This document shows positions 9,168 to 17,600 of a stretch of 64,000 nucleotides of DNA, piece by piece. The position numbers and the translations under genes are program-made. The stretch is from the NCBI GenBank assembly GCA_038146805.1, contig JAYQSH010000011.1, positions 158,210 through 222,209 of the forward strand, given 5' to 3'. The stretch comes from CAIYXB01 sp038146805. Its GTDB lineage: Bacteria; Cyanobacteriota; Vampirovibrionia; LMEP-6097. Within the stretch, counting starts at the first letter, position 1, and each line of letters opens with the position of its first letter. The notes beneath the pieces are model-generated. The model had not been told where the DNA came from, did no database searches, and worked only from the letters and a program-made list of their open reading frames with translations.

Positions 9168-10887
9168 GTTCTTGATTTGCTTCAAAATTGATAATATCAG
9201 ATCTGGTAATTATCCCTACTAGCTTATTGCAATCAGAATCATCAACAACAAGTAGACGACCAATTTTATATTCGTAAAGTCTAATAATTGCAGTATGCAA
9301 ATTATCAGTTGGTCTTAAAACTTTTAATTCGGTTGACATAATATTTTTCACCAAAAAATCATCATATTTCATTTTGTTACTAATACGATGTAAATCTTGA
9401 GTCGTTACAATACCAACTAATTTTTTTTCTGCATTTAAAACCGGAAAACCACTATGGTCAGTTTTGTCGAAAGCTTCAATCAAAGTAACTAGAGCTTGAT
9501 CTTCTTGAATAGTATCAACTTTTTTGGTCATCGCATCTTCAACAGAAAATCTTTGTAAGTATGATGGTGAAGAATATTCTTTAATATCAATTCCATCTCT
9601 TTCTAACAAACATCTATAAATACTACCCTCTTTAAGCCTCTCAGCGCTTACGTTTGCAATAATACAAGCAAACATCAAAGGTAAAACCAGTTCATAATTT
9701 CCGGTCAATTCAAAAAGCATAACAATACTTGTAATTGGTGCTCTAGAAACAGCCGTAAAAAATGCTCCCATACCAACAAAAGCAAAATTTGCTGGAATAA
9801 TTCCCCAATCAGGAAAGGCAAGTGCACTTAAATGACCAATAATAGATCCAAGTAATGCTCCTAAAATTATTGAAGGTGCAAAAATTCCTCCCGGAATACC
9901 ACTACCATAAGCAATTACTGTCAAAAAATATTTTCCAAAAAAAATCAAAATCATTAAAGACAAAGGCAAAGCCTCTGCTAAAACATTTGCCAAAGTATGA
10001 TGCCCACCACCAATGGCTTGTGGCAAATACAAAGCAAACATTCCTGTAATAAAACCAGCTATGCCACCCCAAGCCCATTTGGGGATTTTGTTGGTAAAGA
10101 GTTTTTCGTAGGTATTTAAACTATAAAGAATTGATCTTTGAAAATAAACACCAAAAATCGCACAAATCACTCCTAATAAAATAAAAAGTGGCAATCCCAA
10201 AAGTCCAGTCACATGATCAGATTCAAATTGAAAAGTAAAAACATCTCCATAAAGTAAGCGACAAGTAACTGCCGCAGAAACCGAACCTACAATAGCAGGA
10301 CCTAATGCCAAACTCGACATATTACGATCAAGTTCTTCTATTACAAAAATCACACCTGCAATTGGCGTATTAAAAGCTGCTGCCAAACCAGCACCAGCAC
10401 CACTTGCAACTGCTCGTTTTCTGTGCTTACCACCAAGCGCTCTTGAAATTTTTGAAGCCAAAGATGCACCAATATGCACAGTTGGTCCTTCACGTCCCAA
10501 GGACATACCAGAAGCAATAGCAACAACACCACCGATGAATTTCACAAAGGCTGTTCGAAGTTTAATAACAACACTACTTGTATTTAGTGCTTGTTTTACT
10601 TGTGGTATGCCACTACCTTTTGCATCAGGTGCATATCTTTGGGTAATCCAACCTGCAAGTAAGCCCCCTAATGTTGCCACCACGGGCAAAACCAAAAAAC
10701 CATACCATTCACCAGAATTTAAAAAAGAGAATTTTGCAATCATACTTGCTAAAAATTCAATTGATTTTCTAAAAGCAACTGCAAAAGCACCAATGATTAC
10801 TCCAATTAAAGCTACTCTAATTAAAATTTGTGTTTTAAAATCAAAACTCTCAGACAAAAATTTTTGTAGTTTTTGAATTTCGCTCAA
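9157..10887 (-). CDS. CLC-family chloride channel/antiporter with CBS domain pair
   Basis: Membrane protein of 576 residues. It has the three CLC anion-pathway signatures: GSGIP (residues 91-95), GREGPTVHIGA (131-141, with gating Glu133) and GSGIPGGIFAP, plus about ten or more hydrophobic helices. Residues from about 450 to the end form two CBS motifs, which in this family bind adenine nucleotides and tune transport. The start is TTG at 10887, overlapping the der stop codon (ATTGA), so translation is probably coupled to der. No in-frame ATG is close enough to give a complete first helix. Whether it is a channel or an H+/Cl- exchanger is not decided here. Confidence 0.93.
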   Translation of the reverse strand: MSEIQKLQKFLSESFDFKTQILIRVALIGVIIGAFAVAFRKSIEFLASMIAKFSFLNSGEWYGFLVLPVVATLGGLLAGWITQRYAPDAKGSGIPQVKQALNTSSVVIKLRTAFVKFIGGVVAIASGMSLGREGPTVHIGASLASKISRALGGKHRKRAVASGAGAGLAAAFNTPIAGVIFVIEELDRNMSSLALGPAIVGSVSAAVTCRLLYGDVFTFQFESDHVTGLLGLPLFILLGVICAIFGVYFQRSILYSLNTYEKLFTNKIPKWAWGGIAGFITGMFALYLPQAIGGGHHTLANVLAEALPLSLMILIFFGKYFLTVIAYGSGIPGGIFAPSIILGALLGSIIGHLSALAFPDWGIIPANFAFVGMGAFFTAVSRAPITSIVMLFELTGNYELVLPLMFACIIANVSAERLKEGSIYRCLLERDGIDIKEYSSPSYLQRFSVEDAMTKKVDTIQEDQALVTLIEAFDKTDHSGFPVLNAEKKLVGIVTTQDLHRISNKMKYDDFLVKNIMSTELKVLRPTDNLHTAIIRLYEYKIGRLLVVDDSDCNKLVGIITRSDIINFEANQELVY

Positions 10888-12233
10888 TTTCTTTTATTTT
10901 CCTCAGCTTTGAAATTGATTCTAATTGGACTTCCTTGAAAACCAAAATATTGTCTAAATTGATTTTGTAAAAAACGTTTATATGACTCAGGCACGAGCTC
11001 TGGATAATTTGTAAAAAACACAAACTCTGGTGGTGACACTGCCACTTGCGTAACAAATTTAATTTTGATTGCCTTTTGCTTAACAATCGGAGCTGGTTGA
11101 AACACACTAATATCACTAATGACTTTATTTAAAACATTAGTTGAAATTTTCTTTTTATGTTCGTTACTTACAGTTTCAATCATTTGCCACAATTTATCTG
11201 TTCTTTGACCTGTTATTGCAGAAATATATTCCTTAGGTGCATAATCTATAAAACGTAATTTGTAGTCTAATTGTTCTTTGTATTTGATCAATTTAACATT
11301 ATCTTCTTTAATTTCAGGATCAACTAAGTCCCATTTATTCATCAAAACAACACAGGCTTTGCCTTTTGCTTCAATCAAAGCAGCAATTTTTTGATCTTGA
11401 TCAGTAACAATCTCAGGATCTGAAGCATCAATAATCAACACAGCTACATCACAAGCGGCAATAGAATAGGTAGTGCGAATATTTGAAAATCTTTCTACTT
11501 CTTCTTTAACTTTTGATTTTTTTCTAAGTCCAGCCGTATCAACCAATTCAAAAAACATGCCATGTCTTTTTAAACGAGTATTAATCGCATCTCTTGTAGT
11601 ACCACTTGTATCGCTAACAATCGATCTTTCTTCTCCAAGTAATTTATTAAACAAACTTGATTTACCAACATTTGGCTTACCCACAATAGCAACTTTTAAA
11701 TATTTTTCATCACTTAGACTTGGCACAAAATCTGCAAAATCTTTGTTGATATCACTAAGCATCTCACTTAAGCCATGCGAACCATGCAAAGCACTAATTG
11801 GATAAACATTCTCAAAACCCAATCCATAAAACTCATAGACCATCTGATCTCTTTCATGACTATCAGATTTATTTGCGGCTAGATAAACTGGTTTATTACA
11901 ATACTTTCTTAAAATATTTGCAACTTGATCATCTTGCGCAGTAATACCTGTGCTTATATCAGTAATGAAAATTACTGCATCAGCTTCTTCGATAGCAAGC
12001 ATCGCTTGTTTTTTTATATCTTCAGCAAATGTATCTTCGTTGTCAAAAGTAATTCCACCAGTATCAATAATTGTGAACTCTTGCTCTTCCCATTGAAAAT
12101 CAATATAGTTTCTATCTCGTGTAATTCCTGCTTGTTCACCAACAATGGCATGTTTTTTTTCAGCAAGTCTATTTACAAGAGTGCTTTTTCCTACGTTTGG
12201 TCTACCTATAATTGCTAGTTTAATTTTTGCCAT
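10884..12233 (-). CDS. der: Ribosome-assembly GTPase Der (EngA)
   Basis: Double GTPase needed for 50S subunit maturation. The 449-residue length is normal for the family. Two complete G domains are visible: GRPNVGKSTL (residues 10-19) with DTGG and NKSD, then GKPNVGKSSL with DTAGLRKK and NKWD, followed by the C-terminal KH-like domain. It is first in a two-gene transcript with the CLC gene, which overlaps it by 4 bp. A divergent glycosyltransferase starts 207 bp away. The intergenic 12234-12440 shows only promoter-like AT-rich sequence. Confidence 0.97.
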   Translation of the reverse strand: MAKIKLAIIGRPNVGKSTLVNRLAEKKHAIVGEQAGITRDRNYIDFQWEEQEFTIIDTGGITFDNEDTFAEDIKKQAMLAIEEADAVIFITDISTGITAQDDQVANILRKYCNKPVYLAANKSDSHERDQMVYEFYGLGFENVYPISALHGSHGLSEMLSDINKDFADFVPSLSDEKYLKVAIVGKPNVGKSSLFNKLLGEERSIVSDTSGTTRDAINTRLKRHGMFFELVDTAGLRKKSKVKEEVERFSNIRTTYSIAACDVAVLIIDASDPEIVTDQDQKIAALIEAKGKACVVLMNKWDLVDPEIKEDNVKLIKYKEQLDYKLRFIDYAPKEYISAITGQRTDKLWQMIETVSNEHKKKISTNVLNKVISDISVFQPAPIVKQKAIKIKFVTQVAVSPPEFVFFTNYPELVPESYKRFLQNQFRQYFGFQGSPIRINFKAEENKRN

Positions 12234-12440
12234 CGTGTAAAAACCGATATGTAATAATAGGTTAGCTCTTTTATGAATTAAAAAACAGTGGGCACAACAC
12301 TATGTTATACAAAATTTAATATTCTCAGGATTTTCGTTTGGCTACACGTCCTTAAGGATTCACTTCCTGATCCAAGAGTACCTAGTTCAAGGTGGCTCTT
12401 TACTATTTTTTGCAATAATTGGCTAAAATAAAGGTTTCAG

Positions 12441-13445
12441 ATGCGCATTTTGATAATTAAGTTAAGTTCAATTGGTGATTTAATTCATTGTGTACCTGCT
12501 TACAGACAGCTAAAAAAACATCTGCCTCATGCAAAAATTGATTGGCTTGTCTATAAAAACCTAAGTTCTTGTCTTGAAAATTTTGTTGAACAAGACAATC
12601 GCATTGAACTTGAAGACAAAAACTTTTTTACACTAATTAAAAAAGCCCAAAGTTTAAAATCACAATATGACTATGTAATAGATTTACAGGGACTTTTTAA
12701 AACTGCTCTATTAGCAAAAATCATAAATGCTAAGTCAAGCTATGGTTTTAATTTTCCTCGAGAAAGTTGGGCAAAATATTTTTATACAAAATCATTTTGT
12801 GACTTTGTTAGTTTAAATTCAAAAAAACATATTATTGAGCAAAACCTTGAATTAATTGAAAGTTTTTTAGAACAAGTGCTCCATATTAAAGCAAATACTG
12901 AAATTGATTTTTCTTTTGCAAGCCCAATTAAGCCTAAAAAACAAGAAACAGAAAAAAAACAACTCTGTATTATTCCAGCAACCACTTGGGAATCAAAACA
13001 TTGGCATATTAATAATTGGGTTGAACTTTTAAAAAGAATCGATTGTTCGCAATATGAAATTTATGCAACTGGATCTCCTGCAAACAGCAAATATTTAAAT
13101 AGCATCAGAGAACTTAGTGCAACACCTCTAAAAATTATCGACAATAAAAAACTACCAGAGCTTTTTGATTTTTATGGTCAAATGGATACTATTATTGGTG
13201 TTGACACAGGTCCTTTACATATTGCAGCCGCAAGTTTATTTGCAAAAAAAGACCAGAAAAAAATCATTGGCATTTATGGACCGACAAGTGCATCACGTTC
13301 TGGTCCTTATGGATTTAGTGCATTAAGTGCAGATGAAATACTCGCAAAACAAGCCAGCAACAAAAAAACACTTAGCGCTGATGAAAACTCTATTGACAGC
13401 ATTAGCGTAGATATGGTCTTAGAAAGTGCCAGCCTTGTGTTGTAA
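12441..13445 (+). CDS. Glycosyltransferase family 9 (heptosyltransferase-like)
   Basis: 334 residues starting MRILIIKLSSIGDLIHCVPA, the typical N-terminus of ADP-heptose:LPS heptosyltransferases (WaaC/WaaF/RfaF group). The C-terminal nucleotide-sugar site is present as GVDTGPLHIAAASL, followed by a GIYGPTSASRSGPYG loop. It probably adds a sugar to the LPS inner core at the cytoplasmic face, which suggests a diderm envelope. A TAAAAT box (12424-12429) lies 11 nt before the ATG. The exact donor cannot be told from sequence. Confidence 0.88.
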   Translation: MRILIIKLSSIGDLIHCVPAYRQLKKHLPHAKIDWLVYKNLSSCLENFVEQDNRIELEDKNFFTLIKKAQSLKSQYDYVIDLQGLFKTALLAKIINAKSSYGFNFPRESWAKYFYTKSFCDFVSLNSKKHIIEQNLELIESFLEQVLHIKANTEIDFSFASPIKPKKQETEKKQLCIIPATTWESKHWHINNWVELLKRIDCSQYEIYATGSPANSKYLNSIRELSATPLKIIDNKKLPELFDFYGQMDTIIGVDTGPLHIAAASLFAKKDQKKIIGIYGPTSASRSGPYGFSALSADEILAKQASNKKTLSADENSIDSISVDMVLESASLVL

Positions 13446-13453
13446 AATCTCTT

Positions 13454-13578
13454 GGTGCTATTAACAAATTTCAAGAACGAGGCTTTTCACTGCCAAAAAT
13501 AGTCCTGAGTTTACTGCGTGTAAATGATGACTTTGAGGCACGAAAGTAAGGCCGTTATCGGGATTTGTTAATAGTAGC
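13454..13578 (+). repeat. Repeat family R, copy 1 (125 bp, terminal inverted repeats)
   Basis: Ends GGTGCTATTAACAAAT and ATTTGTTAATAGTAGC are inverted repeats with 14 of 16 positions matching. The interior shares GAGTTTACTG, TGTAAATGATGACTT and GGCCGTTATC with the copy at 29321-29443. It looks like a small non-autonomous element. No coding frame. Confidence 0.85.
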
Positions 13579-13596
13579 TATGTTAATTTACTAAAT

Positions 13597-13636
13597 CATG
13601 AGACAAAATGAACACGGTCCGAAATGTCTTGAGACA
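13597..13636 (-). repeat. 33-bp GAGACA-type repeat, copy 2 (inverted)
   Basis: Reverse-strand match to the units near 4987 and 22047: read on the minus strand it has TGTCTCAAGACATTTCGGACC and GTGTTCATTTTGTCTCATG. It lies directly upstream of the RseP promoter. Confidence 0.75.
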
Positions 13637-13649
13637 AATGGCAATTATA

Positions 13650-13676
13650 TTGCAAAGAGCTAAGTAAGTATATAAT
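13650..13676 (+). promoter_or_regulatory. rseP promoter, leaderless type
   Basis: TTGCAA (13650-13655), 15-bp spacer, TATAAT (13671-13676), then 6 nt to ATG at 13683. No Shine-Dalgarno. Confidence 0.6.
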
Positions 13677-13682
13677 AAAACA

Positions 13683-14822
13683 ATGGATTTTCTTGCAGTT
13701 TTAATAAGTATTTTGACAATTGCAGTTTTAATTATTGTTCATGAATTTGGACATTTTTTATTTGCCAAGTTTTATGGCTTTCAAACACCTGTTTTTGGTA
13801 TTGGACTTCCTTTTGGACCCGGTATTAATTTATTTAAAAAATGGGATACGCAATTTAAATTTTATTTTGCGCTAATTGGTGGTTTTGTTGCTATTCCAGA
13901 ACTTGGTGATGAAACTGATAAAGAACAATTAGAAAAATACGAAAACTTAAAGCCACTTAGAGAATTCCCTGTTCACCAAAGAGCAGTTGTTGCTTTTGGT
14001 GGTATTGCTTTTAATATCTTGTTTGCATTTTTACTGGCAATTATAATGGCTGCGACGGTTGGCTTACCAAGCATAAAAGCCAATACCAGCATTTCTGCTT
14101 TTAGCAAAGAATCTGTAGCTCAAAAAATGCAAATGCAAGTCGGGGATAAGATTATTGCCATCAATAATCAAAAAATCAATTCAGCACAAGAACTACAAAG
14201 CATTGTCAAAGAAACTGCAAACACAGAAATTTTAGTTAGTTATCAACGCAAACTTACATCAACAACAACAGAAAAAGAAATAGTCTGGCAAAGTTACGAA
14301 ATCAAACTCAATAATCCCGGCGCTCTTGGAGTTGTACTAGGTGGAGACAAAGTCTATAAAAAATATCCAGCAAACCCATTAATTTGGATTAAAGAAGCAT
14401 TTGTGTTTATTGCTAAAACATTGCTCATGATGTTTATATCTGTTTTTGCAATTTTAGCGAGTCTCTTCCAAAAAATATTTTCTATTTTTATTCCAAGTCT
14501 AAAAGAAACAGCAGTAAACCTTGGTGACGTTAAAGGTATTGTTGGTATTGTACAAATCATTAGTCACGATATTAAATCAAATGCAATCTTACTTTTTGAT
14601 TTTGCAATTTTGCTGAGTTTAAATTTAGCAGTTATAAATTTATTACCAATTCCAGCTTTAGACGGTGGGCATTTATTATTTATGGCTGTTGAAGCAATCA
14701 CTGGCAAAAAACCTTCTGAGAAGTTGCAAGAGAATTTAGTACAAATTGGCTTTTTGTTTTTGATGACAATTATTGTTTTAACTACATTTAATGACATCAA
14801 AAACTGGATTTTTCTGAGGTAA
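13683..14822 (+). CDS. rseP: RseP-like site-2 zinc metalloprotease (M50)
   Basis: Intramembrane protease of 379 residues. The zinc motif HEFGH is at residues 20-24 in the first membrane helix. A PDZ domain occupies about residues 130-210 (VGDKIIAINNQKINSAQELQ). The second metal-ligand motif NLLPIPALDGGH is in a C-terminal helix. This is the architecture of RseP/EcfE and cyanobacterial S2P proteins, which cleave anti-sigma factors or remnant signal peptides. It is monocistronic here; the more usual neighbours (dxr, proS) are absent. Confidence 0.93.
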   Translation: MDFLAVLISILTIAVLIIVHEFGHFLFAKFYGFQTPVFGIGLPFGPGINLFKKWDTQFKFYFALIGGFVAIPELGDETDKEQLEKYENLKPLREFPVHQRAVVAFGGIAFNILFAFLLAIIMAATVGLPSIKANTSISAFSKESVAQKMQMQVGDKIIAINNQKINSAQELQSIVKETANTEILVSYQRKLTSTTTEKEIVWQSYEIKLNNPGALGVVLGGDKVYKKYPANPLIWIKEAFVFIAKTLLMMFISVFAILASLFQKIFSIFIPSLKETAVNLGDVKGIVGIVQIISHDIKSNAILLFDFAILLSLNLAVINLLPIPALDGGHLLFMAVEAITGKKPSEKLQENLVQIGFLFLMTIIVLTTFNDIKNWIFLR

Positions 14823-14830
14823 AACCCCTA

Positions 14831-14869
14831 GCTACTGTAACAAATCCCATTAACTGGGTTAACAGCACC
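14831..14869 (-). repeat. Repeat family R, copy 4 (39-bp remnant, both ends only)
   Basis: Reads GGTGCTGTTAAC at one end and GGATTTGTTACAGTAGC at the other on the minus strand, with only a few bases between. It therefore has the two terminal repeats of family R with the interior missing. Confidence 0.7.
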
Positions 14870-14879
14870 TAGGCAAAAT

Positions 14880-14987
14880 GGGCGTGCTTCCAAACCCGTA
14901 ATAAGTATCTCGAGTCTTTAGATTTGGGCATAAGTAGGGTTTGGTTAGACACGCCTAACAAAAGAATCAAACACCGTCGCTTAGTGA
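14880..14987 (-). repeat. Dispersed repeat A, left copy of an inverted pair (108 bp)
   Basis: Matches 16431-16538 in inverted orientation over 108 bp with one mismatch that I can see (CGCCTAAC versus CGCTTAAC). It is internally palindromic: GGCGTGCTTCCAAACCC near the start pairs imperfectly with GGGTTTGGTTAGACACGCC. The two inverted copies enclose the gene at 15326-16384. Shorter copies sharing the same GGGCGTGC end are at 22136-22183 and 61265-61329. Confidence 0.9.
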
Positions 14988-15014
14988 GTTTCACGTAGTG
15001 AAACAAGCTAAGCG
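14978..15014. repeat. Perfect two-step hairpin at the inner end of repeat A
   Basis: CGCTTAG and GTTTCAC pair with GTGAAAC and CTAAGCG around a GTA loop, with matched 3-nt internal loops (TGA/AAG). Only half of this hairpin survives in the right-hand copy at 16431. There is no U-tract, so it is not an ordinary terminator. Confidence 0.7.
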
Positions 15015-15027
15015 TAAGGTCGTTTGT

Positions 15028-15302
15028 GGGACTGATTTATGACCCCAATTGCAAGTGATTTTAACATTTCACTGTATTTTAAAATTCACAAACTGAAGCT
15101 CTAAACTCCACCTGGAAATATAAATCTTCAAAAAACCTATATAAATAAAAGACTTTTGACAATTTTATTTTGTATTTACAGCGTGGCGCTACATGAATCA
15201 AAAAAGTCTTAAAATACCATTGTTTTAAAGGCTTTTATAAGATTCAGGTGGAGTTTAGAGCACCAGTTTATAAAATTCAAAATGGGGTCAGAAATCAGTC
15301 CC
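15028..15302. mobile_element. MITE-like element (275 bp, 20-bp terminal inverted repeats)
   Basis: Left end GGGACTGATTTATGACCCCA (15028-15047) and right end TGGGGTCAGAAATCAGTCCC (15283-15302) are inverted repeats with one mismatch. A second inner pair, GCTCTAAACTCCACCT (15098-15113) and AGGTGGAGTTTAGAGC (15246-15261), is perfect. There is no coding frame inside, and the right end lies just before the gene starting at 15326. A GGGACTGATT fragment recurs at 61255. Confidence 0.75.
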
Positions 15303-15325
15303 AAAATGCTAACATGTATGTATAG

Positions 15326-16384
15326 ATGTCTGCCTTAACTACACAAGCAGCTCCAATTAATTTTGCTCAAACGCAAAATGATATAGACTTGCGTGCGACA
15401 CAAGCAAAACTTGAAGCACAACGCAATGATACTTTTGCAAACTTAGAAAAATTACACGAACAATTTTCAAATCCACAAATTGATAATTCATATCAAAGCA
15501 TGGAAGGTAGTAATTCAGAAAACAAAAATGTTCAAGCCTTAAAATGGATCAGAGATTATATTCCTGCGGCAGGTCTTGCAGTAGCATCAGCGATGCATAT
15601 TATCGCTGGCTTAGACAAATTAAAAAATGTTTTACCAGAATCTCTAAGTAGTATTTTTGATAAATACGCTCTTGGAGTATCAAAAGCTTCTAACTTATTG
15701 AATTATTTAGCCAAAGGTGCCTCTGCATTAATCCATGGTCGCTCATGGGATGCCATTGGTAGACTAGCTTTCTTAGTACCAAGTTTTGCAAGCCAAGAAA
15801 ATTTCTTTTTGTTTTCTGGTGTTAGTAGTGGTATTACCATGATGGAACAAGGTCATATTGATTATGTAAAAAAATCTTCTAATCTTGCTGAAGATTTTGT
15901 CAATAACTGCAAAGCCTTCAAAAATAAAATCGTACAAGTTTTTAGTAAAGGCTTTTTTAATAAAGACAGACTGGTTTTTAGAGGGCGCGAGATAGAAGAA
16001 AAACATAAAGGCACAATGTTTATTAGTTCTTTTGGAAATTTCTTTGGTGCAATTTTAGGAATGATTTCTCCAAACAAAGATTCCTCACTTAGAAAAGTTG
16101 CCGCTATTGTCAGAAATATTGGAAGCGCGGGATGTGATTGGGGTAAATTCTTTCACAAAGATATCAACAACAAACTCTCTGCAGTTGCCTATGCCGGTGT
16201 GTCAGTGTTAGATATACTACAAACTTTTTACGATGGTTCTACTTCACGAATATTAAGTCATTTTAGTTTAGCTATTAATAATTTAGCTAACTTCTTTTAT
16301 GTCAACACTTCAAAAGCTCGTGATGAAAACACTTACGAAGCACCAAGTAAATCAGTAGCACCTAACATGCAATTAGCTTTTTGA
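15326..16384 (+). CDS. Unknown protein family X, intact copy (352 aa)
   Basis: ATG start at 15326. The N-terminal 70 residues are polar (Gln/Asn-rich). The rest has several hydrophobic helices (residues about 75-95, 150-165, 225-245, 300-320) separated by Lys-rich segments, with no N-terminal signal peptide. It is clearly related to the frameshifted gene at 55738-56740: both share a KA..LL.YA..G.SAL..R...A.GR block, then a K.KG block followed by G(A)..G, VR..GS and a D...Q.F block. Function unknown. It sits between inverted 108-bp repeats, so it may have moved as a unit. Confidence 0.7.
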   Translation: MSALTTQAAPINFAQTQNDIDLRATQAKLEAQRNDTFANLEKLHEQFSNPQIDNSYQSMEGSNSENKNVQALKWIRDYIPAAGLAVASAMHIIAGLDKLKNVLPESLSSIFDKYALGVSKASNLLNYLAKGASALIHGRSWDAIGRLAFLVPSFASQENFFLFSGVSSGITMMEQGHIDYVKKSSNLAEDFVNNCKAFKNKIVQVFSKGFFNKDRLVFRGREIEEKHKGTMFISSFGNFFGAILGMISPNKDSSLRKVAAIVRNIGSAGCDWGKFFHKDINNKLSAVAYAGVSVLDILQTFYDGSTSRILSHFSLAINNLANFFYVNTSKARDENTYEAPSKSVAPNMQLAF

Positions 16385-16430
16385 TGAATTATTTTTGCGA
16401 TAACAAAACAAATGATGTATGCTTTGAAAA

Positions 16431-16538
16431 TCACTAAGCGACGGTGTTTGATTCTTTTGTTAAGCGTGTCTAACCAAACCCTACTTATGCCCAAATCTAA
16501 AGACTCGAGATACTTATTACGGGTTTGGAAGCACGCCC
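16431..16538 (+). repeat. Dispersed repeat A, right copy of the inverted pair
   Basis: Inverted copy of 14880-14987. Its GGGCGTGC end runs 22 bp into the 3' end of the gene at 16517-17491 and supplies that gene's last codons and stop. Confidence 0.9.
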
Positions 16539-17491
16539 TCTATACCCTCAAACTCTTGTAAAGCAATAGGATTCTTGATAGGATTACCCGGAACTTTCAC
16601 ATCAGCTTCTTGGTCAAAACTCGTTAAAAGATTTCCTGAAAAAATATCTGCCATAGGCTGTATAACTAAATTAATCAAAGGACTAAACGCACCTATCAAA
16701 GGTCTTACACCGGGAAGATAACTAGAGCCATATGCACCTTCTTTGTCTAACAGAAATTCACTCAGTGTTTTTCCACTCGCTCTATGCGATTGATAATCTG
16801 AAGCAATTCTTGGGACATTATCATAGCCACCATTATGACTCACAAAAAAATCTAATTGTTTGCGCAACCATGATGTTTTTCCTGCACCATCGGCATCAAT
16901 AAAGTTTTGTAAAATACCATCAAAGCCCAATCTTTGTGCTAATCCTGCAATTGGCGAAAGTACTGACAAATTAATCAAAGTCTTTATGATACCAGGGTTT
17001 TCTTCAAGAGTTTGATCAAAAACTTTATCAAATTTTTCCTTTGAACTTAATTTTTCTTCTTTTGACGGGGCTTCAACAACAGCTTCACTAGGCTTATTTT
17101 CTATCCCTAAAAAACTTTTCAACTCTAAAACTTCATCAGAATTAATACCATCAATAGCAACAATATCATACAAGGATCTTAAAGCATCTGCAGAACTAGC
17201 TCCACGAGTATTAACCTTTCTTCCAGTTTTACTAGAAAAACGATTTTCTTTTTTTCTAATTTTATTTAAAAACTTTCTTTCTTTTTTTGAAATTTCACCA
17301 TCAGCAAGTGCACCTCTTAAAGCTGTTTCAAAACTATCAAAACGTGGTTTAACAGATTTCTTTCCAGCTTTCTTTTTTTTCTTTTCTGGGTTGATAATGA
17401 TCAAATCGATTTCAAACCGAGGTCTTCTTTGTTCAATTACAAAACTATTAATTCTACGACACGCAGAATCACGACAAACATTAAATGGCAT
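16517..17491 (-). CDS. Unknown protein with basic linker, 3' end inside a repeat (324 aa)
   Basis: ATG at 17491 is preceded by a strong Shine-Dalgarno (GGAGAGGAG, 6 nt upstream), which is unusual in this window and fixes the start. The N-terminus has two cysteines (MPFNVCRDSACRR), then a very basic segment (KKKKKAGKKS). Residues about 60-85 have a helix-loop-helix with an acidic turn (ALADGEISKKERKFLNKI) resembling TerB-like or calcium-binding-like helices, only weakly. The C-terminal half has hydrophobic stretches. The final residues (GVLPNP, stop) are encoded by repeat A, so the original protein was probably longer. Confidence 0.65.
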   Translation of the reverse strand: MPFNVCRDSACRRINSFVIEQRRPRFEIDLIIINPEKKKKKAGKKSVKPRFDSFETALRGALADGEISKKERKFLNKIRKKENRFSSKTGRKVNTRGASSADALRSLYDIVAIDGINSDEVLELKSFLGIENKPSEAVVEAPSKEEKLSSKEKFDKVFDQTLEENPGIIKTLINLSVLSPIAGLAQRLGFDGILQNFIDADGAGKTSWLRKQLDFFVSHNGGYDNVPRIASDYQSHRASGKTLSEFLLDKEGAYGSSYLPGVRPLIGAFSPLINLVIQPMADIFSGNLLTSFDQEADVKVPGNPIKNPIALQEFEGIEGVLPNP

Positions 17492-17497
17492 TTTGTT

Positions 17498-17506
17498 CTC
17501 CTCTCC
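17498..17506 (-). promoter_or_regulatory. Strong Shine-Dalgarno of the 16517-17491 gene
   Basis: GGAGAGGAG on the minus strand, 6 nt before ATG at 17491. It is one of the few clear ribosome-binding sites in the window, where most starts lack one. Confidence 0.75.
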
Positions 17507-17578
17507 AATAAAAATTAATCTAAAAATACAAAGATTCTTATTAATATTTTTGATAACAAATATTCAAAAATTTTATTT

Positions 17579-17600
17579 CAATATTTTAATTAAAATATTG
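17579..17600. terminator. Perfect 22-bp palindrome at the ubiD 3' end
   Basis: CAATATTTTAATTAAAATATTG is its own reverse complement and overlaps the last codons and stop of ubiD. All-A/T stems form weak terminators, so this could be a 3'-end signal or simply AT-rich chance. Confidence 0.35.

Noticed and set aside
9157..10887. ATG-started shorter CLC
   Set aside because: The next in-frame ATG (codon 49) would remove the first membrane helix. The TTG overlapping the der stop keeps the family N-terminus.
12330..12420. Possible homology of the der/GT9 intergenic region to 26856-26931
   Set aside because: Only GATTCACT(T/C)CCTGA is shared; too short to call a repeat.
14880..16538. Repeat A as integron attC sites around a gene cassette
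   Set aside because: One end has GTTAGAC/GTCTAAC, matching the attC core GTTRRRY, and the copy is palindromic. However, the second core site does not match, copies are inverted around the gene rather than direct, and no integrase is present.
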